Part shown: positions 48,441-60,678 of the stretch, piece by piece | Layout: every line of letters begins with the position of its first letter | Numbering within the stretch: the first letter of the stretch is position 1 | Assembly (NCBI GenBank): GCA_020809705.1 | Contig: CP085829.1 | Span: forward strand, 6,324,001 to 6,388,000 | DNA from: Calonectria ilicicola | Taxonomy: Eukaryota; Ascomycota; Sordariomycetes; Hypocreales; Nectriaceae | Length of the DNA: 64,000 bases | Direction of reading: 5' to 3' | Made by a program: the position numbers and the translations under genes | The notes under the pieces: generated by a model | The model's input: only the letters and a program-made list of their open reading frames with translations | Told to the model about the DNA's origin: nothing | Database searches by the model: none

Positions 48441-49267
48441 GGAGGGATTTTCTTGGGCTTGAGCTACAGCCTACTGAAGCTGACAGCGAACCGAAAGAGG
48501 ATGGAGAGAATCGATAGGCAGCCATCACAGCTGACGGCCAATGATAAATTTAATGGTGTTTGCTGACTAACGCCGAGACAGCACAGCTACTCACCCAAGT
48601 GAGATGGGATTTTGCGCGTCGCTTGTACGCAAATCAAGATGCAATCTACATTGTCATTGACCAACCTCTCGACATATTATTTGTATCTTCTGCACAGAAA
48701 CAAGTGGCCATGCTGAACATCAAGTCAAAGAATAATTACTAGCGCGATTTGAGTAGGTCTCCACTGAATAATACCTAGCAATCAATTGAATCGAATTCAA
48801 AGTCCAAAACAAAATATTCTAATTACTACAACATGATTATGAACAGTTATGGGCTTGGCAGTAAATAGCGCAACATGGTTTCCTTAAAAACCCTTAATGA
48901 TCGTCTAGAGCTTCTGACCCTCCGCATTCGCGCATTGTCGTTGGGAAAACCCAGTGGGAAAACCAATGACAAGGGTTCGAGTCACTCAAAAAGAACACTG
49001 CGAAGAATTCCAAAATCCATGCTCAAGCTACTCATCCAACTTCGGATGAATTTTCAGTTCCCATTAGTCATTACGCATCTCTCTCCTAAAACTCATTCAT
49101 CTGTATTCAGTTGGCCATGGGACCTTACGCCAGCATACCAATTACGCACCATCTTTTCGTTAAAATTCTTTTTTTGGCAATTGGCCCGGCTAATTCTTGA
49201 TGCATCGCCAAACGTAGGGTGCTTGAGTGTACTAATTTCATGTCAATGATCAAGCGTCCTCATCAAT
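48441..49267. other. Intergenic spacer without a recognised gene
   Basis: Promoter of the F-box-like gene and downstream DNA of the small secreted protein gene. The 124-codon frame 48875-49249 (+) is not protein-like. Confidence 0.45.
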
Positions 49268-49491
49268 TCACGTCAGTATCATGCAGCAACGTACACCAAC
49301 GGCACGGCACTAGTACTAATGTTAGTGAGTGTATTTCATCATCACCGAATTCCAAAAAGAGTACATACATGCGGCTGGTCCCAAGCAGCCCGAAATCCAG
49401 CAGGGCACCCATATTGGGAATTTGCGCATTGGTCGGCGTAGACAGTAGCGCAAAGACTTGCAATGGAAGCGAGGACGATTGTGAACTTCAT
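49268..49491 (-). CDS. Small secreted cysteine-rich protein (54 aa)
   Basis: Exons 49491-49369 and 49309-49268 are joined in phase 0 by a 59-nt intron (GTATGT donor, CTAAC branch, CTAG acceptor). The N-terminus MKFTIVLASIASLCATVYA is a clear signal peptide. The mature part of about 35 residues starts DQCANSQYGCPAGFRAAWDQ and ends with CRAVGVRCC. That gives five Cys with spacing C-x6-C-x12-C-x6-CC. Small secreted Cys-rich proteins of this kind include effectors, antimicrobial peptides and adhesion factors. The family is not recognised, and an odd Cys number suggests an extra exon or loss of one Cys. Confidence 0.6.
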
Positions 49492-51568
49492 TTTGAAAGT
49501 TTGCGGTCAAAAGTTGCAAAGGGCTTGGTGCTGTAGTGTTGTAGGATTGATGTGATGCTGTCTGGATATCCTTCATCGACAGGCAATACCAATGCTATTT
49601 ATATTCAACAAGACTTAGTCTACATCACATATTTTACTTTGAAAATATCATGAAATACATCAATGGTTCGCTTACAGGAGAAAAAAGTGAGACTTAGGTT
49701 GATGAAACATGCGTTGATGCGCTGGCAGCTGAGTGACCCAGCCTTCCAAATATCCCTCTATGGCTAATTCCCCCGCCTTTTTTCCGGCTCGTGATTGTTT
49801 TATCACACCGACGACCCGAGCGTTTCTTATCATAGGCGGAATCAGAGACACTTGCACAATAAATTGGCCGATATGCAACCAACGTGATTGATCCAGACCT
49901 CTGGATAAGGCCACTTTCCCAATTTCTAGTTTATGAACATTCGGGTCAGTATACAATGAGGTAATACCAAGGCGCTACGGAATTAGGCAGAAGCCCATTT
50001 CATCCAAGGAAATTTCCGGATTTGCGACACGTATCATTCACCGAATCAAGTTTGTTTCTCGCACACTAGTATGTCTAAGAATACGTAACAATGATTACAA
50101 GTCCGGAGCTAGTAAGCTAGAAACTATGAGCGAAGAATGTGTTACAACTCATAAAGCTATGACCGTGAGGTCAGCTCCGGCTTGTTCGGCACAAATAGTC
50201 CTCGGCTGCTGGCATAAAAATTCACGTGAAGAGTACAATAACTGGCGATCTTATCAAAACAATCTACTTTAATGATACTGTGGTGATCGAGTAATTGTGC
50301 GGGTAAAAATTGGTCTAGGCCCAGAAGCTAACAGCACCCCTTGATAACCGTTTCTGGGGAGGAGTCTTTCATCCCGAGTGCTCTCGGATCCTTGGTCAAC
50401 TTGCTGGATGGTGCTGCTGAAAAATGTACACAAACGATTGCCACCTATAATAATTTTGATGTGGCAAATATGAATCGGATTAATGAATGAGCGGCGTGGC
50501 AATGTGTTCTACGATGCTAATCTACTTCTCGCAAAATGCTCTCGGGTATCGGCGTAAGACTATTGCCTGATGCAGTAAGATTGCAATTGAACTATTCTAG
50601 GCATCTTGGCCAAGATTTTCCCTTGCACCTAATGGCGATTCCGTTCAATTACCGGCGATATACGCCTGATCCCTTTTTCGTATTTGATCGGCCCACTTGT
50701 GTCACTTCATATTTAGTTGGCACCCCACACTCCCTTCGGCTTCATCTTCCGAGAACCGAAACCGAGACTGGATTTTGAGCTTTAAATGCATTTACTTGTG
50801 ATCAAGGGTGTCCATTCATGGGGCCTCTTCGAGTGATCTAGACATGTAGTCTGACCGCTGTATAATAGCGCCACCCGTTCTGACATGGCCCTGCCATTTC
50901 CTTCCAGGCAGTTGGCGTGTGTGACTGAATGAGTGTCCATTGACTTATGAGCCGATCTATTGCCAAGGAATAGCAGCCACTGCCGGGCAAGAAGCCGATC
51001 TGATCCAAACTAAATTCCCCACTCATGCATGGTACATCGTTCTACCCTGTCTGCAAGCATTGTGCTTTAGCTCCTCCTTTCAATTACCTTATTTGGGCGT
51101 CTTTGCTTCGGGATCACCTTGATCGTATCAACAAAACGTACAAATAAATCTTATATTGTTACAGATAGTATGTTTTTATCATTTGTGGGCTCAGGAAGAG
51201 CCACTGAAAATAAGGATAAGACCTTTGATATCGCTTGTAGCCACCGTAACCAGTAAACGCTTCCAAGTCCAGTTTGAGGCGTTCAGCGAATCAACTGACA
51301 CTTCCCATAATATACTTTGCAGCACCTTCTATACAATTTACCTCCTCAAATCAAATTATCATTTCAGTATACAAGCGGAGACGCTAGTTCTGTTATTGCG
51401 TGGTGCAAATAACAGAAAGGATATAATAATGTCAAGTTGTCAACATTAATCGTTGGTACAAGTCGCGACGGCCTTATACTCTTCCAAACAAGCTTGATGC
51501 TGGAACCGTCTTGAATCGAGAACCAGCTTTTGTGCGGCATTAGCTTCCGGGCTTTGAACCTCGTGATG
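49492..51568. other. 2.1-kb intergenic region without a recognised gene
   Basis: Upstream of the small secreted protein gene and on the 3' side of the bZIP gene. A 77-codon frame at 50269-50502 (-) preceded by a possible acceptor is not supported. CCGAAACCGA-type sequence occurs at 50751-50770. The region from 51364 to 51568 may hold an alternative last exon of the bZIP gene. Confidence 0.45.
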
Positions 51569-53201
51569 TTAAAAAATCGACTCACCAGATGAACAGTCCA
51601 AAAATGGATATTTCTCGGAAAATTCTTTGCTCAGTTTCCAGCCACTCATGTTATCCAGCCCCAGGAATAACATCATTTCATTCCTCTGCAGTTTTTCCCC
51701 TCGTGGCCAGTTGGGCCCGAAGCTACCGTCTGAAACACCTGATCTCAGCGACTGCACTCGTCGATCCAGGTCATCAATCAGCGCTTCTAGCACTGGATCA
51801 GACGTCAAGCCACGGAAGCGGTAGGATTTAATATCGACGTCGTAAAATACCCATGTGGGATCATGTAGATAAGAGGCGTCTGATGCAGGGTTGGAAGATG
51901 CGTCTCTCTTTTTGGCTTCGGGCATGATGTGGGTTTGGAAGATGTCGTACACACTAATCGCTACGCCTTGCTGTGGCTGTTCGACGACTGAGTGAATGAC
52001 GAGGTCGCGTGCCAAATTGTTCAAGTCTAGACGCGGTTCTTCCAAAACTAATTGATCTCGAATATCGGGCCAATTGAACAAGTCGATTGCCATTTGGTGC
52101 TGCGGTCGCCGAGTCTGTAAAGGCGTGGGCTTAAACGGCTTCGGCACCACGTTGCGGTCGCTTGCACCTAGCCTCCAGCCGAACAATTTTTCAATATGGG
52201 TGGCTCCATTCTAGCTCGAGGTTAAAATAGGGTTAAAATGATGCATGCGGCAAATTTACTTACCAGCGCGTATATGTATGATTCTAGGCCTATGCTTGTC
52301 GCCAATAAATGGGTGGCGGCTCGCGACACATCTTCAATGCGCTCTTCGCTGGTGGTCGCGCACTGCATGGACCCAGTGGCAGCTCTTTTGAGCCACTCTT
52401 TGCCTGCATTGAGAATGATTTGGCCGAATGTGCTCGTGCAAGTGATGTAAAGTCGGTCCTGGCTCTGCAGCGGAGCTCTGGGCACTGGGACAAGCTGAAT
52501 GGAATTAATGTTTTCAAAAGTCAGGGGATTGTTGCTGGATAGGATGTCCTCCAGGCCGGTAACGTTGCCGGCATGCGGCAGACATGGGTTGAAGTCTGGG
52601 TCAAGGAAATTGCCTGGATACACTGTGCCTCCCTGGGCGGCAGTCTGATCGACAGCCGGTGGGGTAGATTGCTTCCGCATTACCTCGAGCGGCAGTGAGT
52701 CTTCGGGGGGAAACTCGAATGGAGTTTCAGGGGAGCCATCGCTCCCACCTGGCTTATGTTCACGGCCAAGGAGAGTATTAAAGATTGGGTCCTCTGCACT
52801 GCTGGTTGGATTACTAGTCGGTGAGGCACGGCGGCGGGAGCGGACCTACCAGCGGCGGAAGAAGCGGAGTTGCTCAGGCTCAGCAACTTTTTCCGAAGTC
52901 GGAACAGGGCCTCTTCTAGCCTGCGGTTCTCGTCGACAACCTTGAGATGGACCTCGAGGAGCATGGAATAGCGGTCATTGTTGTTGGCATCCTTTGACGC
53001 CTGCAATGCCTGGGTGACATTTTCCAGGTGACGCACGTAGGCGAGATTTTTCTCGCGGAGACACTGCTGAGAAATGCGGTTCTGTGCCCTCCGACGCTCC
53101 GTCTGCACGGGGGTTGCTTTGCTCTTCTTGACGCCCCGGGTGACCCGGCCAGCGCCAGCCTTGGGCTTGGAGGCGGTGTCGCTGTTTTCTGAAGAAGCCA
53201 T
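51569..53201 (-). CDS. bZIP transcription factor, DUF3425 type
   Basis: Exons 53201-52850, 52793-52264 and 52210-51569 give 507 residues with matching phases. The first acceptor is at CAGTGCAG, and it makes the downstream acidic segment SDGSPETPFEFPPEDSLPLE open. The basic region ERRRAQNRISQQCLREK is followed by a long heptad-bearing helix ending with LEEALFRLRKKLLSLS. The C-terminal half has the DUF3425 pattern: FNWPDIRDQLVLEEPRLDLNN, then NEMMLFLGLDNMSGWKLSKEFSEKYPFLDCSS. The gene may splice past the stop at 51569 into sequence ending near 51364. Such factors regulate stress or secondary metabolism; targets are unknown. Confidence 0.85.
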
Positions 53202-53204
53202 CGC

Positions 53205-53519
53205 CTACTCGGTCCAGCTCCTGGCGCAGGGGGAGAAGTCGTCGTCGTTGTTGAAGGGATTCGGAGTCGTCAAATGAATGAATGGATTTATTTTTGTTGT
53301 GCTGTTAATGACGACAGAACTCGTAACCTTAAATTTGGTCGACGAGGCGGCTTCATTTCCTGAGCAAATGCCGTCGGCGTTGCATGTGCACAGTGGAGAT
53401 GCTGCGGGGGCATCCGTGCTATCTAAACTTCGCCTCGATGGGAAATCGCCCGAGGGTATTGTCCGCAAGTGAGGGGCATGATTTGCATCAACGCGCGCTG
53501 CTGTCAAATCGCGAGCCAT
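53205..53519 (-). other. 104-codon upstream open reading frame before the bZIP gene
   Basis: Starts with ATG at 53519 and ends with a stop only three bases before the bZIP ATG. If present in the 5' leader it would limit translation of the regulator unless reinitiation occurs. Its sequence has no recognised domain, so it could also be promoter DNA. Confidence 0.3.
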
Positions 53520-55516
53520 GACGCGCAGGGGAACTGCTTGCTAATCGTCAGGCAACAGTCAAGCCACTGTATGAACTTTGTCTGACAGAGAGAGTGGATA
53601 TAGGCCCGATGCCTTGGGGACGGGATTTCTGGAAGTACGGGAGAAACAAGATACTTTGTCCAAGCGTTTCTGGGATGTTCCGAAATCCTGGCTCGAGCGT
53701 GGGATGGCTGGGATAGTTATCCCACTAACTCACCGAAAGTTCCATTGCTGCTATGCTCGTGACTCTACAGCCCTGGAAAAAAAAATGTCAGAACGTTATA
53801 GAAAATGAGATATTTTGATTCCCAAAGAATCCGGTAGCAAAAGCGATTTTGCATCTCCCCTCCACAACCTGCCTGGTTGATGTTGAAGCAGATGCACGAA
53901 TGGCAATGCGCCCTACAGCCTTGCTGGGCTCTTCAAATTAGAGGGCCCCCTAGGGCTGAAAATAAAACCTCCAAAAGCCCAAGAGAGGTCTGGGTGAGAT
54001 TGATTGTTATGGGAAAGGGCAGTATAAATACATACTGAGAGCATGCATGCATTTAGTGGGCCAGTGAAATAATTTCTTCAAGCGCGAAGCCATGAAGCGA
54101 GAACTTTTGGGCATTCCGCGTATGACACATTTTCTATTAAGTAAGAGTGCCGAATGCCGTTCTATTCATCGATCCTTCCTCGGCTGGCCTCTTCGAGGGA
54201 AGCGAGGTCATCTTTTGATCAATGAGCGTACCGATCACCACAGATGTGGCCCATATAAAAGGGTGTATTTGCCGTCGGTTCGAAGTTGGTGTCAGAAAAA
54301 GAAAAGCCGGTTCTTGAATCCATGCTGTGATACCCAAGATGGGGACGAAAGACCCTCGGCTGGTTACCGTTTACTGGTCTCAGAGTGCTGGGTTCCACCA
54401 AAACGACCCAAAAACCACCTTGATATTGCATCATCATGCATTTCTCTCTCCAAAAAGAAAAAATGGCTAAGCCACAAATTTGGCAACTCTAGAAAGGAGA
54501 TATCCGTCTCCGGATTGAGAAACACGCTCTGACTAACTTGGTTCAGCGCGTATTTGGTTGATCAGAGGGTAGATTCCCCAAAACCCCGACGGTGTTTATG
54601 TCCTAAGTAAATGACGCACAAAAAAAACCTTGAAACATGCTAAGATGCACTACATTCAATGCTCTGGGTCTGGGATTTCTACTCAAATTAGAAATCCAGC
54701 TATCAGGACGTCACAATACGATAAATTCGCATTTGAATATGTTGACACAACATCCATGGTCGGATCCCATCAATTGCCCGTCCCTAGCGCCATTAATGTG
54801 GGTACGGCACTTGGTGATCCATCTGACTGAGATTTTTCTGACTGCAAAACGGTGGTTCCCCGGCAAGCAACTCCACTTGGTGCGTTAGCTTTATCCTCGG
54901 CAGCAATCTCATTTCGGATGGGCTTGCGTTCATTACGGGTGTGCTTTCCTTTGCTACGGATGGGCTCGCCTCCACCAACAGCTTAAAGTTTTCTTCTTAT
55001 CTGTCCTCGTTTTTGGTAATGTCTTCGGAAATACGGCATCCTCTAGTGTTGGTATAATAATTATGAATTGCATTGATCAAGTTTCCTGCAAACTTTATGA
55101 ACTAAGAGAGCCAAGTATAAAAGCGCCGTCCTCCCAATTTCGTGACCGAGCCCAAACCAACGTCAGAAAATTCCCACGCAATAGCAAAGATAGAATCTAC
55201 AAGTTACCAACGCCCCTCTTTCAACATAGGACCATTTCGATGTCGCTATCTCAACCTGATCCCAATTACCCGCGACATCAACCAGCAACGCCTTGTTCAG
55301 TTCGCCCACAACAGTGACAGTAGCCGTGAGAACAAAACCCTAACATGTCGCATCAAGTACCTTGAATCTAGTGGTCTCATCAACCTTCCACCATTGTTAC
55401 CAGCGGAAACCCACCACCACAACACCACCATGCGCCTTCGAATGTCTAATTTGTCATAAAATCGTTGTTTTTCGTCCCATGAAGGCATCGGTCGCCTCGC
55501 CACCGGTTCGAGGCAC
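53520..55516. other. 2-kb intergenic region without a recognised gene
   Basis: Upstream of the bZIP gene and on the 3' side of the SDR gene. Open frames on both strands at 54092-54532 overlap each other and resemble no family. No RNA gene or repeat was recognised. Confidence 0.45.
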
Positions 55517-56641
55517 CTAGGCGCATTCGGTCCAGCAAGATTTTAATCCATGATCACCAGAAGGCACGGGCTGGGACGAAGAGGTGGTGGGCTGACCACC
55601 ATATAGGGTCTCAGCAACGGTGTCAGCGACATGTTCGGGCGTGATTGTCGATATTCCAGGAGCAGTAGAAATGTCCATGAGCGCGGCGGTTTGTGTGTGG
55701 CCTGGTGAAATACACGAAACGCGTACTGCCGGTGCTTCGGAAAGACGCCCGAACTCTGAATGGATGCCTTCAAAAATTGCCATGGCTGCTGACTTGCGAA
55801 CACAATAGTCTGTGGCATCTTTCGTTGACTCGTAGCCTGTCTGAGATCCAAGGATGAGGAAATGGCCGTGATTTCGGGCTATGAGAGATGGTAAGAATGT
55901 TTGGATAGTCCATAATAGCCCAAGTGTTCTAGACCTGCGTCAGTTTCGTAAACACGTAAATCCAGAAAGGAATAGCACGCACGACTCAATATCCCGCGGG
56001 TCTTTATTCGAAGCTGTCTTTCTGTCGCAATCCCCGGAATTTGCGAGAATAATAGTTGGCTCTCCAATGTCCCTAGGTTGCCCCAGTTAGATGCTGTTCT
56101 TCCTGAAGCCGTCTCAAAATCGGTGGTGGCACTGTAAATGGTCGTCTAAAGCCTACCTTCTAATCGTTTCCGCCACTCTTTTCAATTCATCCGGATCGCT
56201 CAAGTCGCATTTGTAGCAATGTACATTTCGTGCTGTTGGTCTAAAAGTTAGATACCAGATAAACAAAATACGCAACCCATAATGATTTGCCATTCGCAAT
56301 GGGTGCCACTTACGTGTAGGGTAAGTCAATGGAATAGCGTCGAGTACCACGATTGTGGTACCGCGTTTTGCCAGCTTCTGCACAGTCGCAGCTCCGATGC
56401 CCGTTGATCCACCAGTAACAATAATAATCTCTCGATTCCAGTCAAACAAAGCAGGCGCACATTTATTGAGAGGTCGTTGACTGAGAATGCGGTTGACCAT
56501 GTACATCGTGCCGAGCCCGGAAAGAAGGAAACCTGGTGTTATTCGTTGGTCCATTCTTTCATTGCTTTGGGATACACGTGATATATTTCCTGCACCAGTT
56601 TGAATGCTTTCAAAACGAGGCTCATTGCTTGTAGCCAACAT
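55517..56641 (-). CDS. Short-chain dehydrogenase, retinol dehydrogenase (RDH/DHRS)-like
   Basis: Exons 56641-56314, 56232-56157, 56072-55983 and 55928-55517 give 301 residues. The nucleotide-binding motif is VTGGSTGIGAATVQKLAKRG, followed by VVLDAIP and the acidic CDLSD turn. The serine strand LILGSQTGYES and the catalytic DYCVRKSAAMA (Y-x3-K) are present. The region NNAG is changed to ANSG, and the usual VN tetrad Asn is missing or shifted at the exon 3-4 junction, whose donor is GTGCGT with two possible acceptors. An N-terminal hydrophobic stretch (GFLLSGLGTMYMVNRIL) suggests a membrane anchor, as in RDH-like lipid dehydrogenases. The gene lies 1.3 kb from an ALDH3-type gene on the same strand. 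Confidence 0.78.
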
Positions 56642-57917
56642 GATGCAAGATTCGGGAGAGATATCCGGTACGTAGTGTTGACCGAAACTAGGCTCTGTAT
56701 AATTTTATGTGTAACAGAAATATTTAGCCAGTTGACCAGAGTTTAAAACTCGGAATCTCAAAAGAAAGAGACACGGCTTTGAAAAGGTGTGAGGATGCGC
56801 CCATTTGTAGTGAAATACAAAAGCTGATGAGCAGTCCTTTTAGACATCAAGGTGACGTACTAGAATAAGGCGCCCCGCAACTTCATCTAATGCCAAGATG
56901 TAGAAAAGTAAATGAAGCATAAATAGAAGTCTACCTTAAATTAATGGGAAAAATCCGAGCAAACTTACCTATGGTTCGATGGAAATACCCCGCCACGTAA
57001 AGCGTACTCAGCCTCAGTCTCAACTTGGCATTTTCTTGTTTAAACCTTACTCAAGCACAGACGAATAAAGGGCTCGAACGAGAGGTGCGCCTCCAACTAT
57101 GTATTAATATTAGCTGATGCCTACATGATAGCCTTTTGGCCTTTTGTCGTTGCACTCGGTTAAATACATTGCTAATATGATAACTATTATCGCTACTTAT
57201 CAATCGCATGAAAACTATTGAAGTTTCATGAATGCGCTCAGCATGGGGTCGCGTAGTGCTGCTGCTGGAGAATGCCTCGTAAGCGGGGCTTTGAGTTTAG
57301 CATAGACGATCCCTATTTGGTCGCGTGCCAAGTAACCCAACTCAGCGCTGCGGTCGTGTGAATTCAGGGCAAAGTTTAAAAAACGTAAACCTGGGTATGT
57401 GGTTGGTTGAGTTGGGCCTCTTTTACCACAGCGCTGGCTTGGCCTTTGGTGTGTGCGGAGGTGACATTCATCACACTAATCAGATCATTCAGAGTATTAC
57501 CCCTGCGCGTGGCAAATCCAGCAGCCACTCACATCAAACATCACGCCGGGTATCCCGGATATTTGAGCTACGTAACTGAGTTTCGTCAAGGAAACTGAGG
57601 CTACCCTCTCATCGGGTGCGATGCCGATGGTAGCCACGTAATATCTTGCACTCCAGATATTGACAGGCCGCCAAGATCAGGCCGTTTCATCCCCGTTATC
57701 CCCGCTATCCCCGCTGCCAAAATAAAAGCTTACTTTTATCCTAAGCAAAGGAATTGTTTGCCGAATGCGTTTCCCGATCTATCAAAGTTTGCAAATGATT
57801 CCATATTCTTGGTTGCAGAGCTAGGTGCACTCAATTGGGTCGGTTCACGTGAGCCATCGCAATCAATAAATTGTCTTACTATACATAAAATGTGGAAATC
57901 CTACTGCGAGCCTATTC
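56642..57917. other. Intergenic spacer without a recognised gene
   Basis: SDR promoter and 3' side of the aldehyde dehydrogenase gene. No supported coding or RNA gene. Confidence 0.5.
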
Positions 57918-59734
57918 TTAGGATCTCACCCGGTCCAATAGCGATTTGAAAACCCTCGCATCGATATTGAACCACGATCTAGCCGCAGGGCCAGCCACTG
58001 CTAGTGCAAGAATGCAGATGCCGATTAAGCGCGAAATGCTCCGACCGCCAACTCTCTGGTCTTCCATTGTTTCGCCTCGGCGGAATCCGAGCTTATTTTT
58101 AACCGCAAATTTCCCTTTGTTGCGGATGTCGTATGGAGGGTAGCGGAATTCCAGGAGCTTGGCTAGCATTGAAGGCATCTCAAAGACGGTTCTCTGGTGG
58201 GAGAAGGCCAGAAATCCGAACTCTCCGTGATAGTAGCCCATTCCTGAGTCGCCCACTCCGCCGAACGGAGCACCAGGAACGCCATAGTGCATCATCGTAT
58301 CGTTGACAGTAACACCGCCAGAATTGGTGTTTTCCAGAACTTGATGTTCGAGTCAGTCGCTCGGTTCTTATCTCAAATGAAACAGAAGAAGGCGCCAAGA
58401 AACTTACTATGCTTAATCTCTGATTGATCATTGCTAAAAATGTAGATTGCAAGGGGGTGGGCTCCACTACACGATAGGGATGGGGGTCAGCATCAGATAC
58501 AAGATCTCGATTTATAATAGGTGATCTTACGCAGCTGTTGTTCGGACCGCTTCATGATAATCCGCTTTGATAACAGGACAGATTGGTCCAAAAAGCTCTT
58601 CACTGAGAACAGAATCTAAATTCCAAGTATTAGAGAACGTTTCCTGTCCGGAATTTTTGACCCAGAAATTATTGGAACAACGAATGACTCACCCTGCATT
58701 GTCACATCCGTCACTATCGTGGAACCTAGTCGGTTATTTTCTGGGTCGGCTTCCCAAACAGAGTGCACCTTGCCGTCTGTGTCTTCCAACATTGTTGAGA
58801 GCCTATCAAAGTTTCGCTCATTGATGATTGTACACATGGGACTAGTGTCCCTATCGCCTGCGAATGTTTTGCTCCAATGAAGAAGTCGTTCTACAAACTT
58901 ATCATGGACCTTTGGATCCGCAAAAACGTGATTGACTGACAGGCAAATTTGTCCGCTATTGGCAAACTTGGCATAGGCGATGCGTTTGGCGGCATTGTCG
59001 ACATCTGCGGTACTTGTCACAATGGCTGGGCCTTGTCCGCCGAGTTCAAGCACCGTGGGCGCAAGATGCTTGGCTGCCGCGGCGGCAACATATTTGGCCA
59101 CTTTAGTGGAGCCGGTGAAAAAAATGTGATTGAACTTGAGCTCCAGAAGCTTTGTTGTTTCCTGTGGACCTCCAGTAACCAGACGGATAGCTGATTGATC
59201 AAGGTAGCGACCGACCAGATCAGACATGACGTTTTGTGATGCCACAGCTAACTCGGAGGGCTTGATCATGATGGCACAGCCAGCAGAAATAGCGGCGATG
59301 ACGGGCTGGAGAGTTAGGAGGAATGGGAAATTCCACGCGCCAATAATAAGGGCCACACCGAGGGGCTCCTGGCGCATCCGAGCCTTTCCTAGTGTTCCGA
59401 AGATGAAGCCAGAACCTTTGATGGGTTTGTCTGCTGCCCATTCCTCAACATGGGAGAGGTGCTCGAGGATATCGGCTTTGAGTCCTCGTAGATCAGCACC
59501 GATGCTCTCGAATTCGTGGCGTCCAAGATCTAAGGCTAGAGCGTCAAGGATGACCTGCTCATTGTCTTCAAGCATCCACCATAATTGTTTCAGTTGCCAT
59601 TTGCGCCACTTCAGTGACTTTGTTCTTCCTGTCGCGAATGTACCAGTAAGCTGGCGATGAGCTTCTGTGAATTCTGTCACGGAGGTATATGGGCGGATAG
59701 CCCCGATTTGGGACTTCGAGCTGAGAGTAGACAT
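57918..59734 (-). CDS. Fatty aldehyde dehydrogenase (ALDH3 class) with C-terminal membrane anchor
   Basis: Exons 59734-58693, 58615-58531, 58466-58408 and 58339-57918 give 535 residues, all in phase. The start is MSTLSSKSQ because the longer frame has no other ATG. Motifs in order are PLGVALIIGAWNFPF, FTGSTKVAKYVAAAA, the general-base LELGGQGP, the catalytic Cys in SGQICLSVNHV, EELFGPICPV, and GAHPLAIYIFSND. NTNSGGVTVNDTMMHYGVPGAPFGGVGDSGMG closes the domain. The C-terminus carries a hydrophobic helix LIGICILALAVAGPAA near the end, typical of membrane-anchored fatty aldehyde dehydrogenases such as yeast Hfd1. It oxidises long-chain aldehydes to acids with NAD(P)+. Confidence 0.93.
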
Positions 59735-60678
59735 GTGTGCTGCTGCTGTCCTGTGAGCGTAATGGGACAAAGGTGAAAGTGCAACCCCTAGTCAAGAGGC
59801 TCCCGGCAGTATAAAAGGAAATAAAAATGCGGAGCAGGGGCACCTTGGAAACTGGGAGCGTCGGAGCAATGGAACCATGATTTCTTGGCTTTATCCGGGA
59901 ATGCGGGTAGCTCTTCAGCCAAGCATTCGCAGTCGTCCTGGACATGTCGTTCAGCGCCGCACGCCCTGTCAACAATTTCTGACGACAAGTTGCAGGGTTC
60001 CCCACACACGGGATCAAGCCGCACATCTACTATACTAGAATGAGAATTTTCCGTTAAGCTTGATATTGGTCAATTGGCATGTGAATATTAATTGGAAGCG
60101 GCCTCCTGCACGAATATCACCACTGCAGTTGTTGACCAAATTTGAGGCTCGGTAGTGGACATGCATCTTTTGCCTGACAAATCATACTCCAGCTTGCTCC
60201 AGAAAAAAAATCACAACTACGTAAACATATCCTCTGCCAACGTCGTAAACCCCACTGTCATCCCTACACCGAGTCTAGTGCAATTCTCGGCATTTTCATT
60301 GCTCGGCGTTTCGTGTCTCGGCGTTGCCACTTCTAGTCAAAATCCATCCAGTCGGAAAACAGAGCCGCGGTGGAGAGCCGCGGTCCTCGGCTCCGCCCCA
60401 TTTGGTCCCACAAGCTTTATGGGCACTGATGCGCCAAGTTATTTTTTATTTCTAGCAGATACCATGAGTACATATAAGCTTGCTTGGTCATGCTGTGGGC
60501 CAATTTATAATCATTCCAATGTTTCGTCTATTGTTTTCTCGAGATCTAAATCATTGAATTTAGTAGGCCATGGTAGGGTTTATAAATATCCGTAATTGAT
60601 CAACATTATATCCTCGCAATAAATATATACATACAAAATACAACTCTGATTTATCAAAGTACATGGTTGAGTAGAAAA
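59735..60678. other. Intergenic spacer without a recognised gene
   Basis: Aldehyde dehydrogenase promoter and 3' side of the permease gene. The minus-strand frame at 59568-60026 overlaps the ALDH gene in another frame and is a shadow. Confidence 0.5.

Noticed and set aside
50269..50502. 77-codon frame with a possible acceptor upstream, considered as a secreted protein exon
   Set aside because: No signal-peptide exon could be joined and only one Cys is present.
54092..54532. 146-codon plus-strand frame with overlapping minus-strand frames
   Set aside because: All frames are equally unlike proteins; no splice or family support.
59568..60026. 152-codon minus-strand frame overlapping the ALDH start
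   Set aside because: A shadow of the real ALDH3 exon in another frame.
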